Positions 10,158-21,380 of a stretch of DNA of 64,000 nucleotides are shown one piece after another; position 1 is the stretch's first letter, and every line of letters starts with the position of its first letter. The position numbers were made by a program, and so were the translations under genes. This DNA is from Cordilura impudica (taxonomy: Eukaryota; Arthropoda; Insecta; Diptera; Scathophagidae), in contig OY821521.1 of assembly GCA_963682025.1 (NCBI GenBank), forward strand, positions 118,487,012-118,551,011, read 5' to 3'. The notes beneath the pieces are model-generated. The model did not search any database. It had not been told where the DNA came from and saw nothing but the letters and a program-made list of their open reading frames with translations.

Positions 10158-10421
10158 CTATCTCAGGTTGTTCTTATGGCCCACCCTCCCTTCAATGACA
10201 ATCGTTGTCCCCAAATCAGCTTCAACGATTCCTTCCTTATACAGCGGACTCAATTTGTTGCCCAATCTTTTATTTGCTTTAACAGAAACCCTATCGCCCA
10301 CTTTAAATTGTCTATCAATTCTGTCCCTATTGTGCATCGACAGAAGGTTTGTTTCGGCATTAGTAAGTATTTCCCTAATAAAATTCCTCAACTCAAGTGG
10401 AGTGGTGTGGATTATTTCCAA
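10158..10421 (-). pseudogene. Errantivirus integrase C-terminal region
   Basis: The 87-residue frame has the pattern of the gypsy integrase tail. It runs from NRDRIDRQFKVGDRVSVKANKR (the small beta-barrel entry, VGD-V-V) to LSPLYKEGIVEADLGTTIVIE and GRVGHKNNLR. It lies 26 bp before the env frame, as expected at the pol end. The upstream integrase core (10422-10900) is only recognisable as scattered pieces with stops. Confidence 0.75.
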
Positions 10422-13127
10422 AGGTGTCCTTCCTGTAACTGAGTGAATAGTTCTATTATATTCTACGTTTGCTTGTAGTACCAGTTCTACCGTATCACCG
10501 ATATCCCTATCGATTTTTAAACAACCTGCAACTTCGCCTGGCCATTTGAAATACTATGTAATGGCGGTGCATTTATGATCCGTATATCGGCTGTTTGTAA
10601 AATTGCCCTAATAGTTTCCGAGTTAAGAGATTTTTCGTTGTCGCAAAAAACAGTTTTTGTTCCAGAGTAAAAAATAATTAACTATAGTATAGGTATTTTT
10701 ATATCAACTACTGCACGGGACTGGATTGGTTGCACAATTGCAAATTTTGAGAACTTGTCAGCACAGGTTAGAAAATACTTTTTATCGGTGAAATAGATAT
10801 CAACATGAAGAATTTTCCCCGCATAGGTAGGAATTTGGGTTTTTTTTTTGCGATTTTTGCGTTATGTTCGTCAACAAACGCCTTCTATATTTTAAGTTTC
10901 GCATGTGGATTCTTGTCTGAAACCGCAAATGTTAGCGGTTGCTGGTCGGTAAATATATTTAGATTCCTCAAACCATATAGCTAATGTCGAAAGGTCGTTA
11001 GGGCCAAGACTATAGCCAAAAGTTCCCTTTCATTGGTTGCGTAATTCGTTTCAGCATGCGTGGGTGTTCTTGAAATATATTGAAGAATACTGCGCCTAGC
11101 CCTAGCGCTGAAACAGCTGTCGTCAGATCGAAAGGTTTCCTGAAGTTCGGATACATTAACATGACATCTTCTGAAATGAGTATATCTTATAATTTATTGA
11201 ATGTCCGAACTTGTTCTTAATTAAAATTTATTGGTACCTTTTTTGACTGACTAGCGCTTACTTTTCCGTCATCTCCTTTGAGTTCACCGGTTAGTGGTTT
11301 TGCTATTTTTGCAAAACCTTTAATAAAGCATCTGTAATAATTTGTTAACCCCAAAAAAGATCTTCGCTGAAAAAGATTTGTCCGTTGGGGGTAATTTCTT
11401 ATCGTTTAGATCTTACTTGGAATTGTACGTATGCCTCCTCTTGAGACCATAAAACCAAAGAATTCTACGATATATTTATGGGTCCATTATCGATAGCAAC
11501 CAAACTGTAGTTGCGTTGTCAGTTACCAAAATGATATTACGTATGGCAACTGGCAACTGAGAATGGCAATTTCAGTTGCCAAATAGTTATCATATTGGCA
11601 ACCACAAATTTGTGGTTGCTGTTAATATTTTTATAAAGTAGGAAGGCGGCAAAACTGAAAGGGAAGTAAATTTTTGGTTTACTTTTAATAAATAACAAGT
11701 TTTTTAGTTCCTCAATATTAAAAACTTTTTTATTTACAATTAAAATTAAATTCTGAAAAATATATATATGTCTAGGAATGATAAAAGGTTAGTAATATAA
11801 GCATTGGATTATTCTATTCCTTATATCTGTAGCCAAAATATTGTTTTCCAGACCAAACCCAGGTTCACGGAACTAATTTTATTTTATTTATTTTTTATTC
11901 ACCTTAAATAACCTTTTTTTTGCTTGTTTGTATAAAATTATTTGATTCTTTACATTTATTTTCAGCTGTTAAACTGTCAAAATAGCATATTCGATAACTT
12001 TTTGGCAACTGAAAAAAGTTGCCTTACATAATACCAATTTATATGCCAGTTGCGTTGCTTATTGACAACCTAACTAAAGTTCGGTTGCCATCCATAATCG
12101 ACCTATTAAAGAATTTTGATTTGTCGGCTGAAACACGCATATTTTTTTAGGTACCAATCACTGTGGGCAATGTGTTCGTTTTCGGTTCGTGAGTAGATTA
12201 TCACGTCATCTATATAAACCTGACACGATTTCCCTATTTGGTCCCTAAGGACATCATCTATTGCCCGTTGAAAAATGCCAGGGGCATTTTCAGTCCGAAT
12301 GGAAGTCTACAAAATTCGTACTTCCCATTGTTGACAGAGAAAGCTGTTTTTCTCTGTCATTTTCTAAGAGTTCTATTTGGTGAAAACCAGATTTCAAGTC
12401 GAGAGTAGTGAAATATTTCGCCTGGGATACATATCATCTATTGTGACCGCGTTAAGTTTTGGAAATCTATGAGAAGTCGTTTTTTCCTATTTCCCTCATC
12501 ATCTAAGCATTTTTTGTCCACTACCCAAATTGGGCTATTATACGGTGACCTTGATGGTCTTATAATTTTGTTCCTTAGGAGATCTTCTATCTCTTTCTTC
12601 ACGAAATCGGATGCACTCATTGGATAGGGATATGACTTTGAATAAATTGCGTCATTTGCATTTGTCCGAATGGTAGCTTTTATTTCAGTATTATAGGGCA
12701 GTGATTCATTAGAGTCCGCGAAAACATTAGAATTTTTTAAAAAGACCGTGAATTGAACGAACAGTGAAAGGTTTATGGACTCCCATGATTCCCTTTAATT
12801 CATTGAAAGGTTTGATGTAATTTTTGGAAGCTCCAGTATCGACTAGGAATTTTATGGTTTTTCCAGCTAACGTTTTCTCTATGAATGGTAGCTGGGATTC
12901 TCCCCTAAAAAATTCATATAATCGACGTCGTATTCTATATCCAGAGCTGCGCCCTCTGAGACGTCACAATAATTTCCCGCTTCTGATCCTACGGACACGT
13001 GATTTATTCTCTGAATTTTCTGTCCTCTCTGTCTGTCGGACCCAGCTTGCTTCTTCTGATTATTCTGGGAATGTCCATAATTAGTATTCTGTCTGAATTT
13101 GGAAGATGTAGGGTCGACTTCCATTGG
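10422..13127 (-). pseudogene. Errantivirus pol remnant (protease, RT, RNase H), split by MITE-2
   Basis: A recognisable RT entry is in 12438-12620: KKEIEDLLRNKIIRPSRSPY, NSPIWVVDKK and RLLIDFQNL, the errantivirus RT start. Around 12790-12880 the minus strand gives a retroviral protease active site (FLVDTGASKNYI). 12879-13124 contains the gag-pol junction region ending NFLGENPSYHS. Right of the MITE (12104-12430) there are RT palm pieces; left of it (10700-11480) RNase H-like pieces. Many stops are present. Confidence 0.72.
11481..12103. mobile_element. MITE-2: 623-bp inverted-repeat element rich in GGCAAC
   Basis: The left end GGTCCATTATCGATAGCAACC matches the reverse complement of the right end GGTCGATTATGGATGGCAACC, and the similarity continues through CAAAC/CGAAC-T-TAGTT-GTTGTCA. 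Internal copies of TTGGCAACTG/CAGTTGCC (11545-11600, 12000-12065) make further hairpins. It has no coding capacity. It interrupts the errantivirus pol, so it inserted later. The TSD is unclear and the superfamily unassigned. Confidence 0.75.
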
Positions 13128-13627
13128 TTTTACATGGTTTTAGTTTGATCTGTGGGTTTGGGTTTTACCAAAATGGGGTTGCTTTGGATGACTTGAAGAT
13201 TTTATGAATTATGGATTTTTCCCCAGTGACTTATTTCCGTTGTGGTTCCCGTTCGATTGATCATTGGGAAAAGGTAAGTTTGTGGTATTTGGACCATCTT
13301 GAGTACGAAAGGCGGTTTTATTTTGCGAAGGACGTTGCAAACACGTATCTTTCATGATTTGATTCGACTTCTTGTGCCAAGCGGCTTTTTTAAACCAGAA
13401 ATGAATGTCCTAAGAGCATCAATTCTATATTTATCATTGTTGACACTAGGCGAAGGGTCTTTGAAGCGCTTAGCATTATCATCGTTATTATCACCATCAT
13501 CATCTTCTCTTCTCTGTTTTTGCTGGTTTCTTTCCTCAAATACAATATGATATGAATTGTTGCTGTTTGGTCCTCTTCGTGGTTTACACTTGTGGCACTT
13601 CCAACCATTTATGCGATCGTCGTACAT
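13100..13627 (-). pseudogene. Errantivirus gag C-terminal remnant
   Basis: The 91-residue frame 13352-13627 holds CHKCKPRRGP, a Lys/Asp-rich linker and RIDALRTFISGLKKPLGT, resembling the major-homology-like segment of gypsy gag. The next frame (12879-13124) starts with MEVDPTSSKFRQN and QRIN-H, the usual PMEVD-to-N-rich gag tail. The N-terminal gag is absent or unrecognisable beyond 13650. Confidence 0.65.
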
Positions 13628-13650
13628 ACTCGAATATGTGTTCTTTGATA

Positions 13651-14100
13651 AAGGGCATCAGGAGAAAAATGGTATTTTGAAAAATGGTAGTTTGCACTGA
13701 TCACAATCACTCATTTCTTATATTTCTTTTTGTTTTATCCTTTCAAATATAAGAAGAAAATTTTTTTGGGTTTTTAAATTGTTTAAGTTTGGAATATTTT
13801 AATTAATTAATAGTCCTGAATTTTATGATTTTTACAAAGTTTTGAATGAAATTGTTTATTTGTTTAAATGCGTTATTTTTAATTTATTATATAACACGAT
13901 TAAAAACACGACCGTTTCAAATCAGAAAGTGATTTTGAGTTGATCGGTATAATAAGAGGTTGGCCTAGGTCAAATATTTTTGGTAGCACCAAACATCAGC
14001 ACAAATTCATTATACCCTCACGACATAGTTGTATAGGTTTATACACATATATGAAATAAGTTTGATCATCTTATATTTTTTAATATATGTGTGTACTTAC
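13651..14100 (-). other. Intron sequence downstream of the zinc-finger exon
   Basis: AT-rich intronic DNA between the errantivirus remnant and the exon. It contains repeat R1b and begins (minus strand) with the donor GTAAGT at 14100-14095. No other feature is seen. Confidence 0.6.
13915..14045. repeat. Dispersed repeat R1, copy b
   Basis: This copy shares ordered blocks with 2700-2850: TTGATCGGTATAATAA, GGTCAAATATTTTTGGTAG, AAACATCAGCACA, CATTATACCC and TAGTTGTATAGG. It lies in the intron just downstream of the zinc-finger exon donor. Confidence 0.55.
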
Positions 14101-15070
14101 ATGATGTGTTTTTTTGTATAGGCTGGTTAGTCGTTTCTAATGATAGAATTGGAGTTGTGTTTGTGTTATTATTGATTAAATCAACAAATTGTTTTTGTTG
14201 CCCAAGATGTGATGTTCCAGCAGTAATATTTCCACCAGCAGGTGTAAAACATGATGTTGATATTATATCGTCAGATTGTGTAGTTGTAGAGACTAAAAAA
14301 CCATCATATGGTAAGGATTGTGCTACTTCTTGAATCAGAGATGAAGTTTCTGTGTGTTCTGTTTGCAGTGAAGAAACAATTTCGCCAGATGTCTCAGCCT
14401 TTGAGTCAGACTCTTCCGAATCTTGTGCAATTGACAGTTTTGGAGTAACCGTAGTCTCACAAATTGAATGCAAATCTGCTGGATCAGGTGTTGTAGCAGA
14501 AGGGGTCTGTGCTGACGAGATCGGGCTAGGTAATGGAGTTAAAGGGTGTTCTTCATTTTCAGTCAATATGTCTTCATCCAGCAAAGTCACACTACCATGA
14601 GCGTGAGACTGATGATATCGCAATCCATTTGCGTGCTTATACTTTTTACTGCAATCTTGTTCAGGACACTCGAGTAAAATTGGTGAAATAGCACACGGTG
14701 ATGAAATTTTACATTTTTTTGTGCTTATTTGTACGTTGAGTCCTGTCACTGGGTTTATTAAACTTTGCGGTTGAGTAGTTAGAACTGAAATTGGGATACC
14801 ACTCGCATTAACAAAGCTTGTGTTTAGAGTGTCATTTTCACCACCTACTGGCGAAGGAGCTTCATCTTTAGATTTTCCTTTTTCTGTTCGTGGTGGTAAA
14901 AAAGCGGTCGGTGAAGTGCTTGGCGTTGATTCTCCATTCGCGGATGAAAGTGAAGATCCATTATTAGTCTTATCTACTGCTAAAACACTAGATGTACGTG
15001 AACTTCCACGTCCGCCTTTTGATGCGCCATTTCGTAATTTGGAATGAACGTGGGAGTGTGAAAAGTAAAT
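14101..15070 (-). CDS. sbb: Internal coding exon of a scribbler/brakeless (ZNF608/609-type) zinc-finger gene
   Basis: The minus-strand exon is flanked by a pyrimidine-rich acceptor ending ATTAG (AG at 15072-15071) and a consensus donor GTAAGT (14100-14095). It is open over 970 nt, about 323 codons. Around residues 135-160 it encodes [19 protein letters not shown] followed by HQSHAH, a single C2H2 finger with the KKYKH-NGL-YHQ-HAH signature of the ZNF608/ZNF609/scribbler family of nuclear transcriptional regulators. Upstream, [13 protein letters not shown] resembles the NGRGRGK stretch ahead of the finger in that family. The rest is Ser/Thr/Pro-rich and low-complexity, as in the fly protein. 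Codon use and lack of stops contrast with the TEs around it. The exon ends one base into a codon. The first 57 nt could be intronic if an acceptor at 15017-15016 is used instead. Confidence 0.82.
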
Positions 15071-15072
15071 CT

Positions 15073-15866
15073 AATTCATATAAAAACAAACATATTTCAA
15101 AATTAATTTTCTTTTAATAATATCATGTAAGAATACAGTGATTACTTAAAAATTAGAAAAAGTTGAACGTTAAAAAAAACGCAGTCGTTATAAATACATC
15201 TATAAAATTGTAAATATTCTGTTCAGAAAAGTAAAATTCGGGAAAACTGTTTGCTGTCAACCAGTTTTCCCATGCTTACAAATTTCTTAGTCTAAATTTT
15301 GATATAATTTATAATACACATATATTAATTTTATTCCGAAAGATGAAATTCGGACGATCTTGACACAGAGGTTTGGGAAAAAACATTTAATTAAATATCA
15401 AGCACAATCTCTAGATTCTAAATATGCAAAAACACAATTAAAAGAAACAAGTACTAGTGCTAAATTATCTTCCAAGCAAATTTTAAATATTTTATATTTC
15501 ATTACGAATAAATGAGTGTCGAAACCCCCGTATTATAACCAAGGTTTTCAACACCAAGAGACAAAAAGACTAGATTTCAAATTATTTTGGTATTTTCTTG
15601 CTTTTTTAGCCGGAAACAATTATTAAATGCAATCAGTATAAATTGAAACCGCTAAGTTTAAACGGCAGAATTGCATACATAACTATACAGGGAGATGTCA
15701 ACATGCAAAACGAAATAACTGATCCAATTTACAAGAAAAATTATCCAACTGCTAAACTCAACGAAAGAGCGCGTTCCTGTTCCCCTTTACTCAGTTGTGA
15801 AAAAAGAAAAAATAAATAAATCCAATAGCACTGTTTTGTTATAAAAATTATGATTTTGCAAAAACA
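15073..15866. other. Intron sequence, no feature seen
   Basis: AT-rich DNA upstream of the zinc-finger exon. No ORF, repeat arm or TE motif was recognised in it. Confidence 0.5.
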
Positions 15867-16003
15867 ATGTCAATGCCAACAACAACAGTAATGTCTACAC
15901 AGATACTATATACCCAACAAAGAATAAACAGTGGTTCCCAACCTAATAACGAGGTGCTCGCTGATCAATTTAATATGCCCAAAAATAATTCAATTCAAAC
16001 CGG
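15867..16003 (+). pseudogene. LINE-C ORF1 remnant, left part
   Basis: The frame from ATG 15867 (MSMPTTTVMSTQILYTQQR, Asn/Gln-rich) runs into the LTR of Gypsy-1. If Gypsy-1 and one CCGG copy are removed, it continues in frame into 23700 as QTGMDRYITITSNRKSSPP, which looks like a jockey/I-type ORF1 N-terminal region. The assignment rests on this and on the PPPIFL motif of the right part. Confidence 0.55.
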
Positions 16004-16581
16004 TATGATGGTCTTTTATAAGGATATCGCTTTTTACTATAGCGAATGTATTTATGAGGCCGCTCTATAAATTAAAAAGCGAGTTACTCCTTTAAGTTCT
16101 GATTTTGAATTAAACTTTATTTTTCAAATTTCCTTACTATTTATACAACTTATGAGATTCATACTTATAATCTAGTAACTTAATTAATCATAACTTAATT
16201 ATTCATAACTTAATAATTACCAAATCCATAGTGTCTCACTTTCTACGTCATACAAGTCATTCACTTGTATAATGCATTTTGGTTGCATTGACGGTATAGT
16301 GTTTTCATAAGATCTCAAATAACCTTTTCAATTCAACTGGGTGGCTACTGGTGTCTTTGATACGCAATACAAAGCAAAATTCATAAATGGGTCAGCTGGT
16401 GATCATTATTGCTGACTACCCAATATTGACAAATTATTTGTATTCAATTGTTCTTATTAACAGTGAAATCCCGTATAGTGTGACAACATGGATTTGTATT
16501 CTTATACAGTAAGATCCCGTATAGTGGGACAACATGGATTAGTATTCTTATGGTGCTACACATATGAGTGCACATACTACA
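16004..16581 (-). repeat. Gypsy-1 3' LTR
   Basis: This 578-bp copy matches 23118-23695 except at a few sites (for example tatgagattc against tatgacattc, ttaatcat against ttaaccat, atgagtgc against atgtgtgc). It contains two imperfect copies of ATCCCGTATAGTGGGACAACATGGATT (16468-16540). On the minus strand it is preceded by AGGTGCAGGG, a possible polypurine tract. Confidence 0.93.
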
Positions 16582-16847
16582 CCCTGCACCTAAAAAAAAT
16601 TTTCTTTGAAAATTTTCATTTACCTTCTTTTTTTTTTTTTTTTTTTGTTTAGTAAGTAATATATTCATATGATTTCTACAAGTATTATTTATTTTTGTTA
16701 ATTTTATTGTTATTCAACTTGGTTGTAATTAACTTTATTAAAAAATATAATTTTTTATGTAATTTATAATATTCTTGTATACAAATTAGTTATTAATAAG
16801 AATTTTTGTATGTACAATTTCTTTTCTTTTTCTTTTGTTTTCGATAA

Positions 16848-17646
16848 TTATTTATAATATTTCTTAAGTAAATTCTTATGTACAACTCTATCACTATCCT
16901 TGATTTTTATAGTTACATTTACGTTGTCTATGTTTACTACTTCGTACGGACCCTTATAAGGTGGTTCGTTTTTCTTTCTATTTTCTATTTTCAATAAAAC
17001 TAAATCTCCTATTCTAAGATCTATACTATTCTTATTTCGATTCGAATCTAAACTTCTTATCAATTTTATGTTCTCTATCATTTTTCTAGCGTAATTATCC
17101 AAATCATAAATTGGTTCATTATTACCGATCATATTATCCCCTGGTAGTCTAGTTAATCTACCGTAAATCAATTCGAATGGTGAATAATCAGTGTCGACAT
17201 GAGGTGTTACGTTATAGGCAAATGCGTAGTATGGTATCCATTGATGGCCAATTATTGTCATCCACGAAAGAAAGAAAATATTCATTTAGTACCCTGTGAT
17301 TTCTTTCCACAGTTCCTAAAGTTTCGTGATGATAAGGTGTCGAGAATCGTTGTTCTATTCTCAACATTTCGCAAATTTCCTTCATAAGTTGATTTGTTAA
17401 TTCTGTTCCTCTGTCGGACTTGAGTTTTTTGAATAATCCGTATTTAAGAATGACATTCTCTACTAGTGCTTTTGCTATAGATTTAGCCTCTTTAGTTTCC
17501 ATTGGGCACGCTATTACGTATTTAGTTAATTCACACTGCATTGTGAGTATGTATCTATTGCACTCTGATGGTCTCAAAGGACCTACTGTGTCAATAGTTA
17601 TAATCTCGAAACTTTCACATGGTGTGTCTGTGATTGTCAATTGTTC
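16848..17646 (-). pseudogene. Gypsy-1 integrase core and C-terminus
   Basis: This continues pol after an in-frame TGA at 17649-17647 (RIKHT-stop-EQLTITDTP). The frame 17212-17640 has the catalytic core: DTVGPLRPSE (first Asp), KSDRGTELTN (second Asp) and HHETLGTVERNHR (Glu). At about 17225 a one-base shift moves the sequence to frame 16848-17285, which continues IPYYAFAYNVTPHVDTDYSP, FELIYGR, DLVLLKIENR, YKGPYEVV and ends VHKNLLKKYYK. The enzyme would insert cDNA if intact, but here it has one stop and one frameshift. Confidence 0.88.
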
Positions 17647-20433
17647 TCAGGTGTGTTTTATGCGTTTGTTTCTTTGGCAAAGGTCACATGTTCTTATGTA
17701 GTTTTTTACCATTTTATTCATATTCTTCCATATGTACTTTTGTCTTAGCTTTAAGAGAGTTTTTCTTACTCCGAAATGTCCTTCGCATGGTGTGCTGTGA
17801 TATAATTTCATGAGTTCATCTTTTCGTTTATTGTCTGTTATTTGTTGAGGGTTTTCGTATAGAAGAATTTTCACATTTTCGTTTGTTATACCATTCAGTC
17901 TTTTTATGAATGTTTCCTTTGATACTAAGTTGAATATATTATCACTCCTTTTCAGTGCATAATGTCTGTGATTCAACTTCTCTAATTCAGATAGTAGTTT
18001 CTCCAAGGTATTATCTAGATAATATGGATTTTCGCTACATATCACACGTGTTTCGTGTAGACTTTTATCGTCTTCTATAAGTATTCTGTTGGTCGACCTT
18101 TTTCTCAATACGAATTTTAATTCTCTTGCGCGTTTTATATCGTTCTTAGATGTACATTCCCAGATGTTGAGTTGATCAGACTCATTGGGACATGCCATAT
18201 CATTATTCTCGATTTCTTTATTCTTCTGTGACATCTTTTTCTTCATTCCTCTCGTTAACACCAGTGTTTTTTTTACTGTCTCATCAGTATTTTGAGGTAT
18301 CATTTCTTTTAGTATTTCCGAATCTATATTTATTCGCGAAAGTGCGTCGGCATTTGTGTTGTTCTTTCCTTTTATATATATAATTTTAAAATCGTAATCC
18401 GAAAGTTCTAAACGGATTCTCGTTAATCTTGAACTAGGATTTTTGTGTGAAAATAATGCAATTAGTGGTCGGTGGTCTGTTATTACGGTGAATTTCCTTC
18501 CGTATATATATGGTCTGAAAAATTGTATTCCCCAGTGTATGGCTAATAGCTCCTTTTCTATAACATATTTGTTTTTGTCGTGCTTATTTAGTGCTTTGCT
18601 CGCAAAAGATATTGGTCTTTCATCGCCACTTTCCTCTTGCGATAATATAGCTTCTAACGCAACATCTGATGCATCTGTAGTCAAAATTAATGGTTTTTCC
18701 AAGTCTGGATATTGCAAGACAGGTGGATTCATTAATGCTTGTTTGAGCTTTTCAAAGGCAGTTTGATGTTCGTCTGTCCATTCAAATTTTGTGTTTTTCT
18801 TTAATAATGCATTCAAACAACTTGCAGTGACTGCAAAATTTTCTATAAAGCGTCTATAGTAATTACAGAATGCTACAAATCTTCGCACATCATCGGTGTT
18901 TTTAGGATATTTTTGTACTGCTTCATACTTTGATGGATCTGGTTTAATGTCATTTGGTGTTATCAAATGACCTAGATATACTACTTCAGGTTTTAGAAAA
19001 CAACATTTGTTAGCATTAAGTTTTAGGTTGTACTTCATTAATGTATCGAGAACCATATTCAAATTGGCATTGCGATGTTTCAGACTGCATCCGAATACTA
19101 TTATGTCATCAACGTATAGAAAAGCTTCAGTTGACAAACCTGACAAAGCTATTGTCAACATGCGTTGAAAACTGTTAGATGATATTTTTAATCCAAAAGG
19201 CAATCTTGTATATTGGTAGTGACCATCCGAAGTTGAAAATGCGGTATAAGGACGTGATTGTTCGTCTAGTTCAATTTGATGGAATGAACTGGTCATATCC
19301 AATGTTGAAAAATATTTTGCTCTACCTAATTTATCCAAAACGTCTTCCAATCTTGTTAATGGAAATTTATCATTAATGACCTTGTCGTTTAATTTTCTAA
19401 AATCAACCACCAATCTCCATTTTTTTAGATCAGTTTGTCCCTTTTTCGGTACCAATAATAAGGGAGCATTATATGGGCTTATAGAGGGTTCTATTATATT
19501 TTTCCTCAACAAATCTTGCACCTGTGCATTTATTTCATCAGTTTGTGCATGCGGTAAGCGATAGTTTTTTATATAAACTGGTTTTTGGTCGTTTAATTCA
19601 ATTGACTGTTTATAGAAATTATTTGTGGTTATATCCTCGCCCTCCATATGGAATATATTCTGGTATTTCCGCAATATTTTTATAAGTTCGTTACCTCCTT
19701 TTCCACTTATTTCATCCAACTTCAAATTCTTCAACAATTTACTAAATCTATTCTCAGAAAACTTATTCTTATCTTGGTCTATTGAACATACTGTATAATT
19801 TTTTAATGGAGCTGTTTCTATCTTGATATTCTTCACTATTGTAGTTTTCCCAGTTACATTTAGAAGTTTTATGTGTTGAATGCCTTCTTTTGGTATTATA
19901 GCGTTTGCCAAATATACGCCTTCTAGTATTTCCCTATTCAAAATCACGCTATCTTCTTCCAGATTTATTTTAAAAGGCATCACCATTTCACTTCTAGGTG
20001 GTATGGTTATATAGTTCGTGATGAATGCGTCATCGTATATTGGAATTACTATATTTTGTTCATCTAGTTTGAAGGTCAACACATATTTATCATAATCGAT
20101 TTTACATTTGAATTTCGATAGAAAATCCCTACCTAGAATGCCATCTGTACCTATAGGAAAATCATTTTCCACCACTTGTACTTTCTGTTCTATAATATTA
20201 TTTTCAAAGTTCATTTTCGCAATAGTTGAACCGAGTGATTTTACTTGTCCATCCGATATACCACTTAAACTGCATATATCGTTTGAATCCATATCATGAA
20301 AAAATACACAGCCCTCCTTGCACAAAGATATATCCGCCCCTGTGTCTATCAGAAATGTGACCATATAGTCTACATTTATAATTTTAATTTTAATGTAATT
20401 TCGTAGATTGGAGGATATACTATATATTTTCAT
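17647..20433 (-). CDS. Gypsy-1 pol: protease, reverse transcriptase, RNase H, integrase zinc domain
   Basis: The 928-residue frame has an aspartic protease FLIDTGADISLC (residues about 27-38) and an RT with LPHAQTDEINAQ, PYNAPLLLVPKK, LVVDFRKLND, YFSTLDMTSSFHQIEL and the catalytic box FLYVDDIIVF (about 440). RNase H follows with LILTTDASDVALEAIL (about 584), YVIEKELLAIHWG and VITDHRPLIALF, then NTNADALSRI. The integrase HHCC domain (H-STPCEGH to CDLCQRNK, about 880-922) is at the end. A TGA then truncates it. Gag ends at 20439 and the frame change between gag and pol is consistent with -1 frameshift expression. Intact this far. Confidence 0.93.
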   Translation of the reverse strand: MKIYSISSNLRNYIKIKIINVDYMVTFLIDTGADISLCKEGCVFFHDMDSNDICSLSGISDGQVKSLGSTIAKMNFENNIIEQKVQVVENDFPIGTDGILGRDFLSKFKCKIDYDKYVLTFKLDEQNIVIPIYDDAFITNYITIPPRSEMVMPFKINLEEDSVILNREILEGVYLANAIIPKEGIQHIKLLNVTGKTTIVKNIKIETAPLKNYTVCSIDQDKNKFSENRFSKLLKNLKLDEISGKGGNELIKILRKYQNIFHMEGEDITTNNFYKQSIELNDQKPVYIKNYRLPHAQTDEINAQVQDLLRKNIIEPSISPYNAPLLLVPKKGQTDLKKWRLVVDFRKLNDKVINDKFPLTRLEDVLDKLGRAKYFSTLDMTSSFHQIELDEQSRPYTAFSTSDGHYQYTRLPFGLKISSNSFQRMLTIALSGLSTEAFLYVDDIIVFGCSLKHRNANLNMVLDTLMKYNLKLNANKCCFLKPEVVYLGHLITPNDIKPDPSKYEAVQKYPKNTDDVRRFVAFCNYYRRFIENFAVTASCLNALLKKNTKFEWTDEHQTAFEKLKQALMNPPVLQYPDLEKPLILTTDASDVALEAILSQEESGDERPISFASKALNKHDKNKYVIEKELLAIHWGIQFFRPYIYGRKFTVITDHRPLIALFSHKNPSSRLTRIRLELSDYDFKIIYIKGKNNTNADALSRINIDSEILKEMIPQNTDETVKKTLVLTRGMKKKMSQKNKEIENNDMACPNESDQLNIWECTSKNDIKRARELKFVLRKRSTNRILIEDDKSLHETRVICSENPYYLDNTLEKLLSELEKLNHRHYALKRSDNIFNLVSKETFIKRLNGITNENVKILLYENPQQITDNKRKDELMKLYHSTPCEGHFGVRKTLLKLRQKYIWKNMNKMVKNYIRTCDLCQRNKRIKHT

Positions 20434-20438
20434 ATTTT

Positions 20439-21380
20439 TTATTGGACGTTCTCCGGAGATTCCTGTTGAGCGATCTCCGGCTCCTGGGAGTTTCCCTGGT
20501 ACTGTACTTGGTTTACATTATGTCTTCTGTTGTTTTCATTATAGTTATTATTATTTCTACCACGGCTATTATTGTTATTTCGTTTGTTATTATTGCCATT
20601 ATATCTTCTGTTGTTGTTATTTCTGTTGTTGTTGTTATGTCCGTTAATATTGCTGTTCGTATTTCTGTTATTTGCATTGTTGTTGTTGTTCCCTGAACGA
20701 CACACTTGTGCAAAATGACCAATCTTGTCACATTTTCTACAGTTTAAACCGTAAGCTGGACATTTGTTCTTCATGTGGTTTCTGCCACAGTTATAGCAAT
20801 TATTCTGTTTTTGTTGCCCATTCGTCATATATAATATTTGCTTTTGTTTAAGGCCATTCTCGGATTCCTCGGCGATTGCAAGTGCTTCGGTAAGAGTTGA
20901 AACTCTACTAGCACCTACAGTTGACACTATTTGCTGATCCCTTATGCCATTTTTGAAAGTGTTAAAAGCCAAAATATTATTTGTTCTAACTATTGAGTTC
21001 CTATCATTTTCTCCAACTTCAAGAATTTGAACGTCGTTCAGTTCCGTGATCAATTCCTGAATTTTTTCAGCAAAATTACGTACTGAGTCGCCCTTTTGGG
21101 TTAATGTTGTTATTCTACCCAATAGGTTATTTGAAGTTGCTGTTGGTTTGTAGGACTTCCTTAATGCTTGTACAAGTTGTGTAACAGTGGTGGGGACAGT
21201 TTCCTGTTTCACCATGTTCTGTACCTTTGTGTCCAAACGTGTCTTAAGTACGAAATTGAACAAAGCATTTTGTTTAGCCGCCGGTATTGTTTCACTTACG
21301 AGCTCAAGATTCGTAATGAAATTGTTCAGTTCACCCTTTTTTCCAGTAAAAACAGGAATTAGTTTTCCAACTACTGACAA
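20439..21380 (-). pseudogene. Gypsy-1 gag (capsid to nucleocapsid), N-terminus cut off
   Basis: The 313-residue frame starts at LIPVFTGKKGELNNFITNLE, the usual capsid entry of this clade, and runs through VRNFAEKIQELITELN and FKNGIRDQQIVSTVGAS. It has two CCHC knuckles, CYNCGRNHMKNKC and CRKCDKIGHFAQVC (residues about 210-240), then a long Asn/Arg-rich tail. Just upstream an in-frame TAG (21387-21385) and an indel in an A-run (about 21418-21424) separate it from the N-terminal gag at 21381-21567, so full gag cannot be translated. The Gypsy-2 homolog (58533-58913) shows the uninterrupted order. Confidence 0.88.

Larger units (their letters stand above)
8946..13650 (-). mobile_element. Decayed gypsy-type errantivirus (gag-pol-env), minus strand
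   Basis: The order on the minus strand is gag (about 13100-13627), protease and RT (about 12400-12900), RNase H/integrase remnants (about 10422-11480), integrase C-terminus (10158-10421) and env (8946-10132). This is the layout of insect errantiviruses such as Drosophila gypsy. All genes contain stops and frameshifts, and pol is additionally split by MITE-2 (11481-12103). No LTR pair was identified, so ends are approximate. It is an inactive genomic fossil. Confidence 0.82.

Noticed and set aside
20408..20696. Tyr/Cys- and Ile/Val-rich plus-strand ORFs
   Set aside because: Antisense of the Asn/Arg-rich Gypsy-1 gag tail.
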